From Aureispira sp. CCB-QB1 (lineage in GTDB: Bacteria > Bacteroidota > Bacteroidia > Chitinophagales > Saprospiraceae), in assembly GCF_000724545.1 (NCBI RefSeq), contig NZ_JHBV01000020.1:62001-126000 (forward strand): DNA of 64,000 nucleotides. The letters run 5' to 3'. The number at the start of each line of letters is the position of its first letter. Position 1 is the first letter of the stretch. Shown piece after piece: positions 25,994 to 35,103 of the stretch. The notes below the pieces were generated by a model that was not told where the DNA came from, ran no database searches, and worked only from the letters and a program-made list of their open reading frames with translations. Position numbers and translations under genes: made by a program.

Positions 25994-27172
25994 CTAAGTC
26001 CTCTCTATAGGACCATCATAGTCAAGACTTTTTGCTTTATCAAAGTGACTTTGGGCTCGTTTTAATTGGTTCAGCGCCTTATACAATAACCCAAGATTAT
26101 AATGAACATAAGAATTTTTTTTATCCAACTTTAAAGAATATTTGCAATCCATGAGCCCCTCTTTAAATTTTCCTAATTTATATTTTGCAAAGCCTCTATT
26201 ATTATATGAGTAGGCAAAAAAAGGATTGATTTCAATCGCAAGCGAAAAATCTTTAATTGCAGCTTCATAACTGCCAATAAATAGTCTGGTATACCCTCTA
26301 TTATTATAAGCTGTATGTGAAGTATTATCTATTGAGATTGCTTTAGAGTAGTCATCAATAGAATCGACATAGTTTTTTAACTTACATAGTATTAATCCAC
26401 GGTTGAGATATCCTGTACTATTTTGAGGATTGATTTTTATCGCTTTAGTAAAATCAACCAATGCGTTTTCATAATGACCTTGCATCAGAAGAATTTCGCC
26501 TCTTTCCAAATAGGCATCCAAATAATTTGAGTCTCTTTCAATAACAGAACTAAAATCTTTGATAGCTCCTTTGATGTCTCCTTCTTGATTTTTTAATCTA
26601 CCTCTATTGACAATCGCCAAAAAGCAATAACTATTAATCTCTATAGCTTTATTATAGTCTTCTAATGCGCCTTCTACATCATTTAGTTTTTGTTTGGAAA
26701 CACCTCTGTTATTATATGAATACTCAGCCTTAGGATTGATTTCAATCGCCTTATTATAATCATCAATTGCCCACCAATAATCTCCTAAACAATATTTTGC
26801 CCAGCCTCTTTGGTGATAAGCCTCTTCTAAATTAGGGTTAAAATCAATCGCTTTGTCGTAACTCTTAATCGCTTCTAAATAATCATTATTATCAAAACTA
26901 GCATTTCCTTTGTTCAAATATTCTAAGGCGTATTTAGATATACTATCACGTAATTTATAATAACTATGGCTTTTAATTTCTAATAACTCCTTTTTTTTGT
27001 CTAAAGGTCGTTTATTATCTTCTAATCCATCTTCGTATGGAACTCTTTGTGCAGCAACGTTTTCAACCTCTTTAGGACGAAGAGATAAAGATCCATCTAA
27101 AACATCATTATCCTCTCCTCCACGCAAAAAATTTTGAAAAAACGCTATTATTTTATAAAATAACTTCGTCAT
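25994..27172 (-). CDS. Cytoplasmic TPR-repeat protein (about nine repeats)
   Basis: A 392-residue protein with no signal peptide. From about residue 85 it consists of roughly nine consecutive 34-residue TPR units, with recurring signatures such as AYHQRGWAKYCLGDYWWAI, YSYNNRGVSKQKLNDVEGAL and ALVDFTKAIKINPQN. The N-terminal 85 residues are polar and unassigned. It probably acts as a protein-interaction scaffold. It is divergent from another TPR gene at 27322, which is not a close copy. Confidence 0.85.
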   Translation of the reverse strand: MTKLFYKIIAFFQNFLRGGEDNDVLDGSLSLRPKEVENVAAQRVPYEDGLEDNKRPLDKKKELLEIKSHSYYKLRDSISKYALEYLNKGNASFDNNDYLEAIKSYDKAIDFNPNLEEAYHQRGWAKYCLGDYWWAIDDYNKAIEINPKAEYSYNNRGVSKQKLNDVEGALEDYNKAIEINSYCFLAIVNRGRLKNQEGDIKGAIKDFSSVIERDSNYLDAYLERGEILLMQGHYENALVDFTKAIKINPQNSTGYLNRGLILCKLKNYVDSIDDYSKAISIDNTSHTAYNNRGYTRLFIGSYEAAIKDFSLAIEINPFFAYSYNNRGFAKYKLGKFKEGLMDCKYSLKLDKKNSYVHYNLGLLYKALNQLKRAQSHFDKAKSLDYDGPIERT

Positions 27173-27283
27173 CTATTACTATTTAAAATTGCTCTATTCA
27201 ACTTCCTCCAAAATTAAAAATTACTGGATTATAAATTTAAAGACTTCTGACTACTCTTTTCCTATTCCAATTTATTTTTTTTG

Positions 27284-27291
27284 TACTTTTG
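27284..27291 (+). promoter_or_regulatory. Candidate Bacteroidota -7 element for the TPR gene
   Basis: TACTTTTG matches TAnnTTTG and lies 30 bases before the start codon at 27322. No clear TTTG -33 element is present, so this is only a candidate. Confidence 0.35.
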
Positions 27292-27321
27292 AGGCTCTAT
27301 TATTCATTCACTGCATAAAAA

Positions 27322-28542
27322 ATGAAGGCACAACCCTTAACTTCTGACGAAATCAACAATTTATCTCAACTCCTCATCAGTTCTAACGCTAGTAGTATTG
27401 ATGTCGCTTTCCAAATCCTGCACAATTATCCAACTGCCATTCCAAAGGTAATGAACGAATTGGTGCTTATCAGCCAACTCTCTTGGAACGATGCTCAACG
27501 AAAAGAAGCACTTCAGCTCTTAGAAAGTACCTTTGATAGGACACAAATCAAGGCATGGAATGATATTTTTCAAATTTTTCATATTTACCAAAATTTATTT
27601 GAGCCCGAAGATTTTGAAGAAAACTGGCATTGGTTTGAACAACATGAAGCACACCGAGCTACTTTTATGCCCATTATTCGTCAAAATAATGACTATACAG
27701 GAGAGTATTTTGCCATCGCAGAAACTATTGCCGAATATTACAAAAAACGACTCGATTGGGCAGAACGCTATTATTTCATTTCTTTAGAATACAATCCTAA
27801 CGATCTCAACACATTAAGCACCTTGGCAACGCTATACAAAGATGGCTATCAAGACTACCCCAAAGCACTTTCTTTTTATGATAAAATGCTTGAAATTGAA
27901 CCTCAGCATTACGATGCATTGGAAGCAAAAGGAGCTTTGTTTTTAGATTATATTAAGGATATTGATAGGGCTACTCAAACTTTTGAAAATGCGCTTAAAC
28001 ATTATCCACAAGACGAAACACTTCAAATCTGGCTGGCAGATACTTATATGCAAAAGAACCACCCAGAAACCCTCCCTCGTGGTAAAGAAATACTAGAACT
28101 TGTCTTGGAAAACAATCCCCATAATATGTTTGCATGGACTATTTATGGCAATCGGCTTTGGATTACAGAAAACAAGCCCGAAGAAGCCATAGAAGCCTAT
28201 CAAAATGGTCTAAAAATCAACCCTAGAAGTTACAATATATTAGGTAATTTGGCAGAGTTATACGAGCGAGTCTATCAAAATTATGAACAAGCCAAAGATT
28301 ACTACATCAAAGCATTTTCTATTTATATGGATGATGCTTTTCACCTTAGCAACTTTGTTCGCCTTTTGGTTCTTCAAACTCAAGAACTCGACGATGCCAA
28401 GGATTATTATGTGCACCTTAAAAGTTTGTTTTTTGGAGCTATTAAGCGGGAACCAGAATTAAATGATGAACAATGGAAAGCATTTCAAGAAGCAGAACAA
28501 CTCTTATGGAACACCTTCCCCGAATTAAAAAACTACCTATAA
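27322..28542 (+). CDS. TPR-repeat protein
   Basis: A 406-residue soluble protein. TPR-like helices run from about residue 130 to 380, with irregular spacing: YYFISLEYNPNDLNTLSTLA, ALSFYDKMLEIEPQHYDALE, AIEAYQNGLKINPRSYNILG. The N-terminal 120 residues are helical and HEAT-like in look but not assigned. Its 3' end overlaps the convergent gene at 28533 by 10 bases. Partners are unknown. Confidence 0.8.
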   Translation: MKAQPLTSDEINNLSQLLISSNASSIDVAFQILHNYPTAIPKVMNELVLISQLSWNDAQRKEALQLLESTFDRTQIKAWNDIFQIFHIYQNLFEPEDFEENWHWFEQHEAHRATFMPIIRQNNDYTGEYFAIAETIAEYYKKRLDWAERYYFISLEYNPNDLNTLSTLATLYKDGYQDYPKALSFYDKMLEIEPQHYDALEAKGALFLDYIKDIDRATQTFENALKHYPQDETLQIWLADTYMQKNHPETLPRGKEILELVLENNPHNMFAWTIYGNRLWITENKPEEAIEAYQNGLKINPRSYNILGNLAELYERVYQNYEQAKDYYIKAFSIYMDDAFHLSNFVRLLVLQTQELDDAKDYYVHLKSLFFGAIKREPELNDEQWKAFQEAEQLLWNTFPELKNYL

Positions 28543-29183
28543 ACACGTTTTAAATCATCCAACAACAATATCGCTGCCTCCAAAGCTATTTTAAAATTCT
28601 CACAGCTTTTATCATGACTTAGTTGAAGGGGTACTTTATAAAAAATTTCTTGATTATCAACTAGCAACTCTCCAAAATACATCTTTGGAATATCAGTTAA
28701 TTTATCCCGTGTTTTTTTGTTTAGTAAGGTACGAGTAGTCGTGAGGTTTTCTGCATCTATCAAAAACCGATGGTCAAAATCCTGTACACCAATTTCTATT
28801 TCTTTGACAAGCCCCAAACCTTTTCCCATTTTTCTAAAAATATGCTCGCTCGCCAATCGAAGCCGATATCCTTCTGTATTAAGATTGTGCTGCAATTTAA
28901 AAGCTGTCCAATAGGTAGCATTTTTTCCTGCCCCTACCACATAGGTATAACAAACAAAATTATGCCCTTTGATGGTACCTTTTAAAAGTGGTCCTTTTTT
29001 GGTTCCATACTCTGCCAACATATCCTTTTCAAATCGCAAACCATAGGGTCTACCTAACTTTTTAAAGTTCTCTTCTTTTTTCTTTTCAAAATGAACAGCC
29101 AATTTGTAAATTAAAAAGATTAGCCCAGCAACAACTCCTAGAATAATTGTTACTGCAATTATTTTTTCTGATCCATCTGACAT
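28533..29183 (-). CDS. Membrane-anchored protein of unknown function
   Basis: A 216-residue protein with one N-terminal membrane helix (about residues 6-28, IIAVTIILGVVAGLIFLIY) and a soluble domain on the inner side or periplasm. The soluble part has an FVCYTYVVGAGKNATYW segment and a long C-terminal helix. I do not recognise the family; the arrangement recalls DUF3137-type kinases-like or PH-like membrane proteins, but this is weak. Its end overlaps the convergent TPR gene by 10 bases. Confidence 0.55.
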   Translation of the reverse strand: MSDGSEKIIAVTIILGVVAGLIFLIYKLAVHFEKKKEENFKKLGRPYGLRFEKDMLAEYGTKKGPLLKGTIKGHNFVCYTYVVGAGKNATYWTAFKLQHNLNTEGYRLRLASEHIFRKMGKGLGLVKEIEIGVQDFDHRFLIDAENLTTTRTLLNKKTRDKLTDIPKMYFGELLVDNQEIFYKVPLQLSHDKSCENFKIALEAAILLLDDLKRVYR

Positions 29184-29266
29184 AATGATATATTTTTAAC
29201 GTTTTTTAGTGGAGCTTAAAAATGGTGCGAATCATTCTACTCCTCCATGCTTTCCCCAAAGAGGTA

Positions 29267-29287
29267 TTAGAACTTCGTGCCTCTTTG
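29267..29287. repeat. Small inverted repeat in the 3' region of the GH-like operon
   Basis: Perfect arms CAAAGAGG and CCTCTTTG enclose AACTTCGTG-like sequence related to the dispersed box family. No T run follows, so a terminator role is unsure. Confidence 0.35.
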
Positions 29288-29404
29288 ATCGTCATTCATG
29301 GCAACTACAAAGTAGCAATGCAACGAACGGCTATAGTATTTTAAGGCAAAATTGTAAAACTTAGCCCCGTTTGTTAAAGATTAAATATTTATAACTGCTA
29401 TCTT

Positions 29405-30526
29405 TTACAAAATAGCTTTTAATTTTAAAAATACCTGTTTTTGTGCTGCATTTAAATCATCTGCCATAAAAATACACATTCCTTTTGCACCATTTTTTTT
29501 GGTAATGCGAATCGCTGCCTCCAAATCCTCAGCCAATCGCAACGCAGGAGAATACAAACCTGCATGAATTGGAAAATCAACATCTTGTACGCCTTGGTTG
29601 GTCGCAAAACCTATCCAATTAATCCCTTCTCTATAAAAATTGTGATACAACATAGGATAAGCGGCATCTAAATTCCAATCGTTCCATGCTTGACGAACCA
29701 TTTGGCGAGACATTTCTGGAAAAGGAAAAACTGCTGCTGTCAAAGGAATATTATACTGATGTGTTAAATCTGCAATTTCATTCACCAATTTTGTAATTGC
29801 ATTCAAGCGATATTGCCGCCACTCTGTGCTTAACTCTGGATGTTCCATGTCCATTGGATCTTTTCCAAAAATAGCTTTAAAACCTTCCCTAGCAATAGGA
29901 TGATAACCATAATCATATTCTGGCAGCTCTGTTTCTTGTTTTAAATTGTACTTAGGCTGCAAATCTGCTCCCAAAATCACATCCACATACCGTACATAAT
30001 CTAGATGTACTGAAGCTAAGTTTTCTATGGAACAATACGCTTGAACCTTGCTTTTGATATAGGCACAAGCATCGGGATGAAAAGGGCTTAGCCACTGATA
30101 ATAATTTACATAAGCTCGATATTCCAAAGAGTTTTGCCCTCGTCTATTAACAGCATACCATTCTGGGTGTGCTTGAGTTTCTTTGTTACCCGGTTGATTC
30201 AACGTCCACATCCAAGCATGCACCTTCATATTCATACGAGTAGCCAAAGGCACTAATTCTGTCAAAAACTCAGGACTTGCTTGCACCAACAATTCTGTGA
30301 TTCCCAAAGAGTCATAATAGTTCAACTTTTGAGTCCATTTGTCAGCATCGTATTCTTTTTCGCCATGCACCCAAGTTGACAATGTAAAGCTGCTGTCTAC
30401 AGAGGGAATTTCTATCGTTTCCTCTTGAACATTAGTTGCATCTTCTTCTTTGGGAACTTGGCAGGCAGCTAGTAAAGCAAATCCAATAATCAGCATTTTC
30501 CAACAACTAAATTTTACACTACTCAT
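29405..30526 (-). CDS. GHL10-like putative glycoside hydrolase lipoprotein
   Basis: A 373-residue protein with a lipoprotein signal ending LLAACQ (Cys about 22). The mature part follows the GHL10/DUF187-type TIM-barrel pattern: WTQKLNYYDSLGITELLVQA, MNMKVHAWMWTLN, ASVHLDYVRYVD and AVFPFPEMSR. Asp in HLDYVR is a candidate catalytic residue at the end of a strand. It probably hydrolyses a polysaccharide or peptidoglycan-like glycan at the cell surface; the substrate is unknown. It overlaps the upstream CBM9 gene by the 4-base ATGA, so the two are translationally coupled. Confidence 0.75.
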   Translation of the reverse strand: MSSVKFSCWKMLIIGFALLAACQVPKEEDATNVQEETIEIPSVDSSFTLSTWVHGEKEYDADKWTQKLNYYDSLGITELLVQASPEFLTELVPLATRMNMKVHAWMWTLNQPGNKETQAHPEWYAVNRRGQNSLEYRAYVNYYQWLSPFHPDACAYIKSKVQAYCSIENLASVHLDYVRYVDVILGADLQPKYNLKQETELPEYDYGYHPIAREGFKAIFGKDPMDMEHPELSTEWRQYRLNAITKLVNEIADLTHQYNIPLTAAVFPFPEMSRQMVRQAWNDWNLDAAYPMLYHNFYREGINWIGFATNQGVQDVDFPIHAGLYSPALRLAEDLEAAIRITKKNGAKGMCIFMADDLNAAQKQVFLKLKAIL

Positions 30527-31662
30527 AACAATTTAAATTTTCCTTCTTCATTAATAACAAATTGTTCTTTAGAGGTTAAGTTCTCTATGTATAATTCAAA
30601 ACCAACATAGGTTTTCAAAAAAACGACATCGAACAAATTTTGCCTAATTTCCAACTGATTTAATTGATACATTGTTTGAGGGCTACTATCTAACAAGGAT
30701 TTGTGTTTGCCAAACTTTATTTGTTCCAACAAAGCATAAGCCACCTGTTTGTTTAGTACTTGAGGAATGGTTACTTCCGTTGCTTCCTTACCTACTAAAT
30801 GATCACTAAACACCAAATAGCCCCAATGCTCAGGCAAATGCATGTTGATAGCACCTTGATTTGACCACACCCAATTGTACTCAGGCAACCGCTTCCCATT
30901 TTCTTTTTTCAAACTATACATTCCATCGTTCAAATCATGTTCCCATTGAACTCTAGAGAAATTAATCCGCCAATAATCTCCTCCCTTGGGATGCTTAACC
31001 GTTTTTCTTTTCCGTTGCAAAAGCACTTCAAAAGGAATCGCCATTTCTACCGACCAAAACGTATCAATATCAGTGGCATCATTCAAACTGCCTCCTAGAT
31101 AAACAGCCGTTTTTAGTCCTTCTATTTCATAGTAATCATTAGCGTGTCCTCCAAAACGATATGCTTTATTCAAACACAAATCCCAGACAGTATTCAAAGC
31201 ATTGACTTCAATTTCTACGTAATTATAAGTGTCATCTGTTGGATCTATAAACACCTCAAAATCGTTGTTATAAAAAACAACTGCATCGTGTTTTTTAATA
31301 TTGCCCCAAATGTGTGGTTCTTCTAATTCCGCATAAACATATAAGTACGCATCATCCCAAAGCATTTTTACCTGTGTTTTATATTTAGGTTCTTTAACGC
31401 CTTCTATATCTATGAAAGTACTCGTATAAGCTGCTTTTGACCAAGCATTCTCCACAGCTTGCCCATCAATTACCATATTGTCTGCCGTTCGGTATGCAGT
31501 GTACTCTGAAGGTATAATGATAGAAGAATCAATATGAATCGTATTTTCATATAGAACTGTTTTTGTTTCTGTCCTTGGCTTTTTGCTTGTACAGGCAACC
31601 ATCAATAGCCCTAAACAACAAACAAGTAATTGATTCATTTTTTGGAATTTGGTACCATACAT
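30523..31662 (-). CDS. CBM9-like carbohydrate-binding lipoprotein
   Basis: A 379-residue protein with a lipoprotein signal ending LLMVACT (Cys about 24). Residues about 60-270 form a CBM9-like sandwich: MVIDGQAVENAWSKAAYTS, MLWDDAYLYVYAELEEPHIW, then DFEVFIDPTDDTYNYVEIEV. The remaining 110 residues are unassigned. It was probably paired with the GHL10-like hydrolase encoded directly downstream (4-base overlap) to bind the same glycan. The start is the ATG at 31662. Confidence 0.82.
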   Translation of the reverse strand: MYGTKFQKMNQLLVCCLGLLMVACTSKKPRTETKTVLYENTIHIDSSIIIPSEYTAYRTADNMVIDGQAVENAWSKAAYTSTFIDIEGVKEPKYKTQVKMLWDDAYLYVYAELEEPHIWGNIKKHDAVVFYNNDFEVFIDPTDDTYNYVEIEVNALNTVWDLCLNKAYRFGGHANDYYEIEGLKTAVYLGGSLNDATDIDTFWSVEMAIPFEVLLQRKRKTVKHPKGGDYWRINFSRVQWEHDLNDGMYSLKKENGKRLPEYNWVWSNQGAINMHLPEHWGYLVFSDHLVGKEATEVTIPQVLNKQVAYALLEQIKFGKHKSLLDSSPQTMYQLNQLEIRQNLFDVVFLKTYVGFELYIENLTSKEQFVINEEGKFKLL

Positions 31663-31732
31663 AATCGTTTGACAAAACGCAGGGTAGTTTAATAAATATT
31701 CTAATGATGATCCATCCGATACAACTTTATCG

Positions 31733-32476
31733 CTAAAAATTAAAATCTAACAAAACACGCCATACTCCATCTTCTTCTAGTTGCCACAAAAGAAAATAAT
31801 GACCTCTTCCATCACTAACGTACTGTCCTATATCATAACACAAGCTATCACCTATCGGCATCGTTTGTATAGTAGACAATCGAATGTGCCAATTTTCACT
31901 CAACATATAAGCATACTTATCCTCGATTGCCCGCCGCCCTCGATAGATATAACCGTCATTTAAATAAAAAGCATTTTGACGATACAACTCCATAACCAAA
32001 GAATCAGGGTAATGTTGATTCGACCAATATTCCCAATCCTCTCGAGCCTTACCAACCGCTTTCATATGCATATCTTGATGCCTTGTTACAGGATATAAAA
32101 CTTCCAATTCTTTTGCCCAACGACCTCCTTCCTTTTTCCAAGCAATTGCATAAGCTATTTTAGACTCAAGACTATCCTTAGGTTCATAATACCCAATATC
32201 AAAGTAATTGGAAGAATCGTGCTTAACAATGGCTATAGAATATACCGTATCAATGATAGGCAAATTTTGTAGTTTTTGATCTATGCTATCCCTATTTTTA
32301 TAAATCTTATCTTGTGTCAGCAAAGCTCCTTGTCGGCAGTAGTAAGCTGCTCCGCTATTATTTTGATTCACAGTAGTGATAAAATTCATTTGAATCTTAT
32401 CAAAAGGCAGCTGTACAACTTCACTATTACAGGCTAACAATGCAAATAAAACAAGTATGACGAGAGCTATTTTCAT
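31733..32476 (-). CDS. Lipoprotein with SnoaL/NTF2-like C-terminal domain
   Basis: A 247-residue protein with a lipoprotein signal ending FALLAC (Cys16). The C-terminal part from about 145 (MELYRQNAFYLNDGYIYRG, then YFLLWQLEEDGVWRVLLDF) has the cone-shaped NTF2-like pattern of SnoaL/DUF4440 proteins. The N-terminal half, with VYSIAIVKHDSSNYF, may be a second copy of the same fold. Function is unknown. Confidence 0.6.
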   Translation of the reverse strand: MKIALVILVLFALLACNSEVVQLPFDKIQMNFITTVNQNNSGAAYYCRQGALLTQDKIYKNRDSIDQKLQNLPIIDTVYSIAIVKHDSSNYFDIGYYEPKDSLESKIAYAIAWKKEGGRWAKELEVLYPVTRHQDMHMKAVGKAREDWEYWSNQHYPDSLVMELYRQNAFYLNDGYIYRGRRAIEDKYAYMLSENWHIRLSTIQTMPIGDSLCYDIGQYVSDGRGHYFLLWQLEEDGVWRVLLDFNF

Positions 32477-32565
32477 AATGGAGATAAAAATACGTTATCA
32501 AAGATTTGCAATAAATTCTTAAGCAAGCAATTTACAAGACAGTGGACTAAAATAAAATCGTCAAT

Positions 32566-33690
32566 CTATTTTGTTTTTAACAACTGTGCCTCCCAATTTT
32601 TAATTCCTCCTGTCAGGTTAATTAAATTGTTGTATCCATAATTCGTTTGCAGTTGTTCGATAGCAATTTTACTTCGAATCCCTTTGGCGCAAAGAACAAC
32701 GACTGGTCTATCTTTAGGAATTCGATCTTTCCAAAGCACCAAACGAGGCAAAGGAATGTCGATTCCCTTTAGCGTTTCATAACGAGGTTGTTCCCAAGTT
32801 TCTCGAACATCTACCAAGGTGTATTGCTCCAAATTATCAGCTAATTCTTGAGGTGAAATTTCTAGAATACTTGGTTGTTTTTCTTCTTTTTTGATGCCAC
32901 AAAAAGCCTCATAACTGGTCGTTTTAAAGTCCTTTTTCATAGCTTTTGTTTGGGTAATAACGGCAGCGTTAGCCTGAATTGTTAAGATCAAACTTTCTGC
33001 TGTCAATGCATTATAAACCAATAGTTTTTCAGACAAAACATCCCCTAATCCCAATATAATTTTTAGGGCTTCATTGGCTTGCATCGCTCCTATCACTCCA
33101 GGTAGAACCCCCAATACACCTACTTCTGAGCAATTGGGCACCTCACCAGGTGCAGGAGGATTAGGGAACAAACAACGATAACTAGGACCTCCTTGATAAT
33201 TAAAAACAGCTACTTGCCCTTCAAACTTAAAAATAGAACCATAGACCAACGGTTTGTTAGTGATAATGCAAGCATCATTGACCATATAACGAGTCGCAAA
33301 ATTATCAGTGCCATCCACCACAAGATCGTATTGTTCGAATAATTCTAATGCATTTGAAACCTCCAAAGCATAAGGATAAGCCAATACCTCTATCAATGGA
33401 TTTAGAGCAACCAATCGCTTTTGAGCAGCCAAGGCTTTGTTAACTCCTATATCTGCTACCGTGTACAAAATTTGGCGTTGCAAATTACTCTCTTCCAAAA
33501 CATCAGCATCAATGACACCTATTTTTCCTACTCCAGCAGCAGCTAAGTATTGCAAAATCGGACAGCCCAAGCCACCAGCACCAATGACCAGTACGTTGGC
33601 ATTTTTCAGTTTCTTTTGCCCTTCTAAGCCGATTTCTGACAGCAATAAGTGACGACTATATCTCGCTAAATCTTCTTTGTTTAAATTCAT
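32566..33690 (-). CDS. moeB: MoeB/ThiF-like adenylyltransferase with C-terminal rhodanese domain
   Basis: An E1-like enzyme that adenylates the C-terminus of a ubiquitin-like sulfur carrier (MoaD or ThiS) and, through its rhodanese, may supply sulfur. Residues 1-240: RYSRHLLLSEIG, nucleotide-binding GAGGLG near 37-42, NLQRQ and DGTDNFATRY. The transfer cysteine is in PNCSEVGVLG. Residues about 265-374 are a rhodanese domain with active Cys in VVLCAKGIRS. The two CxxC zinc motifs of E. coli MoeB are not intact (SYRC and a lone Cys in AFCG). No other moa/mob or thi genes are nearby. ThiF and MoeB roles cannot be separated by sequence alone. Confidence 0.85.
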   Translation of the reverse strand: MNLNKEDLARYSRHLLLSEIGLEGQKKLKNANVLVIGAGGLGCPILQYLAAAGVGKIGVIDADVLEESNLQRQILYTVADIGVNKALAAQKRLVALNPLIEVLAYPYALEVSNALELFEQYDLVVDGTDNFATRYMVNDACIITNKPLVYGSIFKFEGQVAVFNYQGGPSYRCLFPNPPAPGEVPNCSEVGVLGVLPGVIGAMQANEALKIILGLGDVLSEKLLVYNALTAESLILTIQANAAVITQTKAMKKDFKTTSYEAFCGIKKEEKQPSILEISPQELADNLEQYTLVDVRETWEQPRYETLKGIDIPLPRLVLWKDRIPKDRPVVVLCAKGIRSKIAIEQLQTNYGYNNLINLTGGIKNWEAQLLKTK

Positions 33691-33899
33691 GCGCTATGTT
33701 TGATATCCTTTTTAAGCAGACTAATACTTGTATTCTATTTTTTTTATTCTGTCTAGTAACTTTTCTAATTTTCTAGAATTACAAAGATAACATCTTATTA
33801 ATTAAGTCGAAAAACAAAAGTCATTCGCTATAAAATAAATTACATTCCTCGACAGTTCTTATAAAGAATCTATTCGTACCACCTTCAAAAAAAGACATT

Positions 33900-34763
33900 A
33901 TGAACCTTAAACATTTGATGCTTTTATTTTTAGTTATCCCCAGCATTTCAAAAGCAGCCCCAGATACGAAGATTAAAACATTTAGCTTACAAGAAGCCAT
34001 TCAACAAAAAATTATTGTTTTATCAAGTATTCAGTCCGTTGCTTACCAATCCTTGCAACTTCGTTTAAAGAACGTGCACCAACGCAAAGACATCTACGTT
34101 TATTTTCCAACTGGTTTACAATTCGCCTCTAGAGATAGTTCTGAACAAGATCAAATCATTTTGCAAGAGCGCACTTTGTTGGTAAAAGCAGGACGAACCA
34201 TTAGCCCTACTTTTGTCAGCTATTGCACACAATCCAATCACCGCAGCCCAGGCAAGGAGAGTCAATTTGATTTAAAAGAAAATGCCAATGGTAAATTATT
34301 AGAGTTGGCTAGTTTTTTATCAACCATCAAGGATATTAACTATACAGCTCAACATGCTGTATGGACAGTTACCAATGACCATGACCTAAAAGGGCTACAT
34401 CATGATGACCTAAAAACAGCTATAAAAATTCAAAAATTTGTAGCAGACTTAACAGGAAAACCACTTCCTAAATACACCGTTCGATACAAAGATGGTCGAG
34501 AACGTCAAGTCGCTTTTACGGGAGAAGCCATTGTTATTTATGGTCATCATGAATACATCTTAAAAGAAGATGCAACCGTGACTTGCCAGATTTTTAATGA
34601 GGCAGGTGAAATGGTTCAACAAGTCTTTAAAGATATGACTCAAAAAGGAGGCAAAATACGCTTCAACTTTAAACTAAAGGCTTTGGATTTACCCCAAGGA
34701 AAATATGTTTCAAAGGTTTTTATTGAAGGAAAAACGATTCAAGAACAATGGGTCGAAGCCTAG
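33900..34763 (+). CDS. Secreted protein of unknown function
   Basis: A 287-residue protein with a signal peptide (residues 1-19, ending SISKA). No family was recognised. It starts with TFSLQEAIQQKIIVLS and ends with a region that looks like an immunoglobulin-type or propeptide-like beta domain (CQIFNEAGEMVQQVFKDMTQ). It was read as one complete gene and is divergent from the MoeB gene. Confidence 0.55.
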   Translation: MNLKHLMLLFLVIPSISKAAPDTKIKTFSLQEAIQQKIIVLSSIQSVAYQSLQLRLKNVHQRKDIYVYFPTGLQFASRDSSEQDQIILQERTLLVKAGRTISPTFVSYCTQSNHRSPGKESQFDLKENANGKLLELASFLSTIKDINYTAQHAVWTVTNDHDLKGLHHDDLKTAIKIQKFVADLTGKPLPKYTVRYKDGRERQVAFTGEAIVIYGHHEYILKEDATVTCQIFNEAGEMVQQVFKDMTQKGGKIRFNFKLKALDLPQGKYVSKVFIEGKTIQEQWVEA

Positions 34764-34996
34764 CACTAAAATTAACCTCATCCCCTTCTTCATCTTAACA
34801 ACTAATTTTCAACACATTGAGACTATCACAACAAAATTCATTCTATTAAAGTATACCCTATTCCTTTATGAGCAAATAGGATTTTCTTAAAAAGTAATGA
34901 CAAATAATAAATTTAGTTTTTAAATTTGCCCTCGATCAAATTTTTTGTTGTTGATAATTAGTGGTTACTTATGGTCCTACTATTTGGTCGTTGAAA

Positions 34997-35021
34997 CCAC
35001 GTAGTAGCAGCGCAGCTAACT
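34997..35021 (+). repeat. Short dispersed intergenic repeat (box B), reference-like copy
   Basis: CCACGTAGTAGCAGCGCAGC followed by TAACT. This differs from the best form by one base. It lies between the secreted protein and the SpoU methyltransferase gene; the rest of 34764-35103 is AT-rich. TAAATTTG at 34921-34928 is a weak -7-like element. Confidence 0.65.
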
Positions 35022-35103
35022 ATTTTGGTAATCTTGCAAACATTATATATAGTTTATAAACCATTCACAACAACATACTTAACACTAACAAACTACATTT
35101 ATT

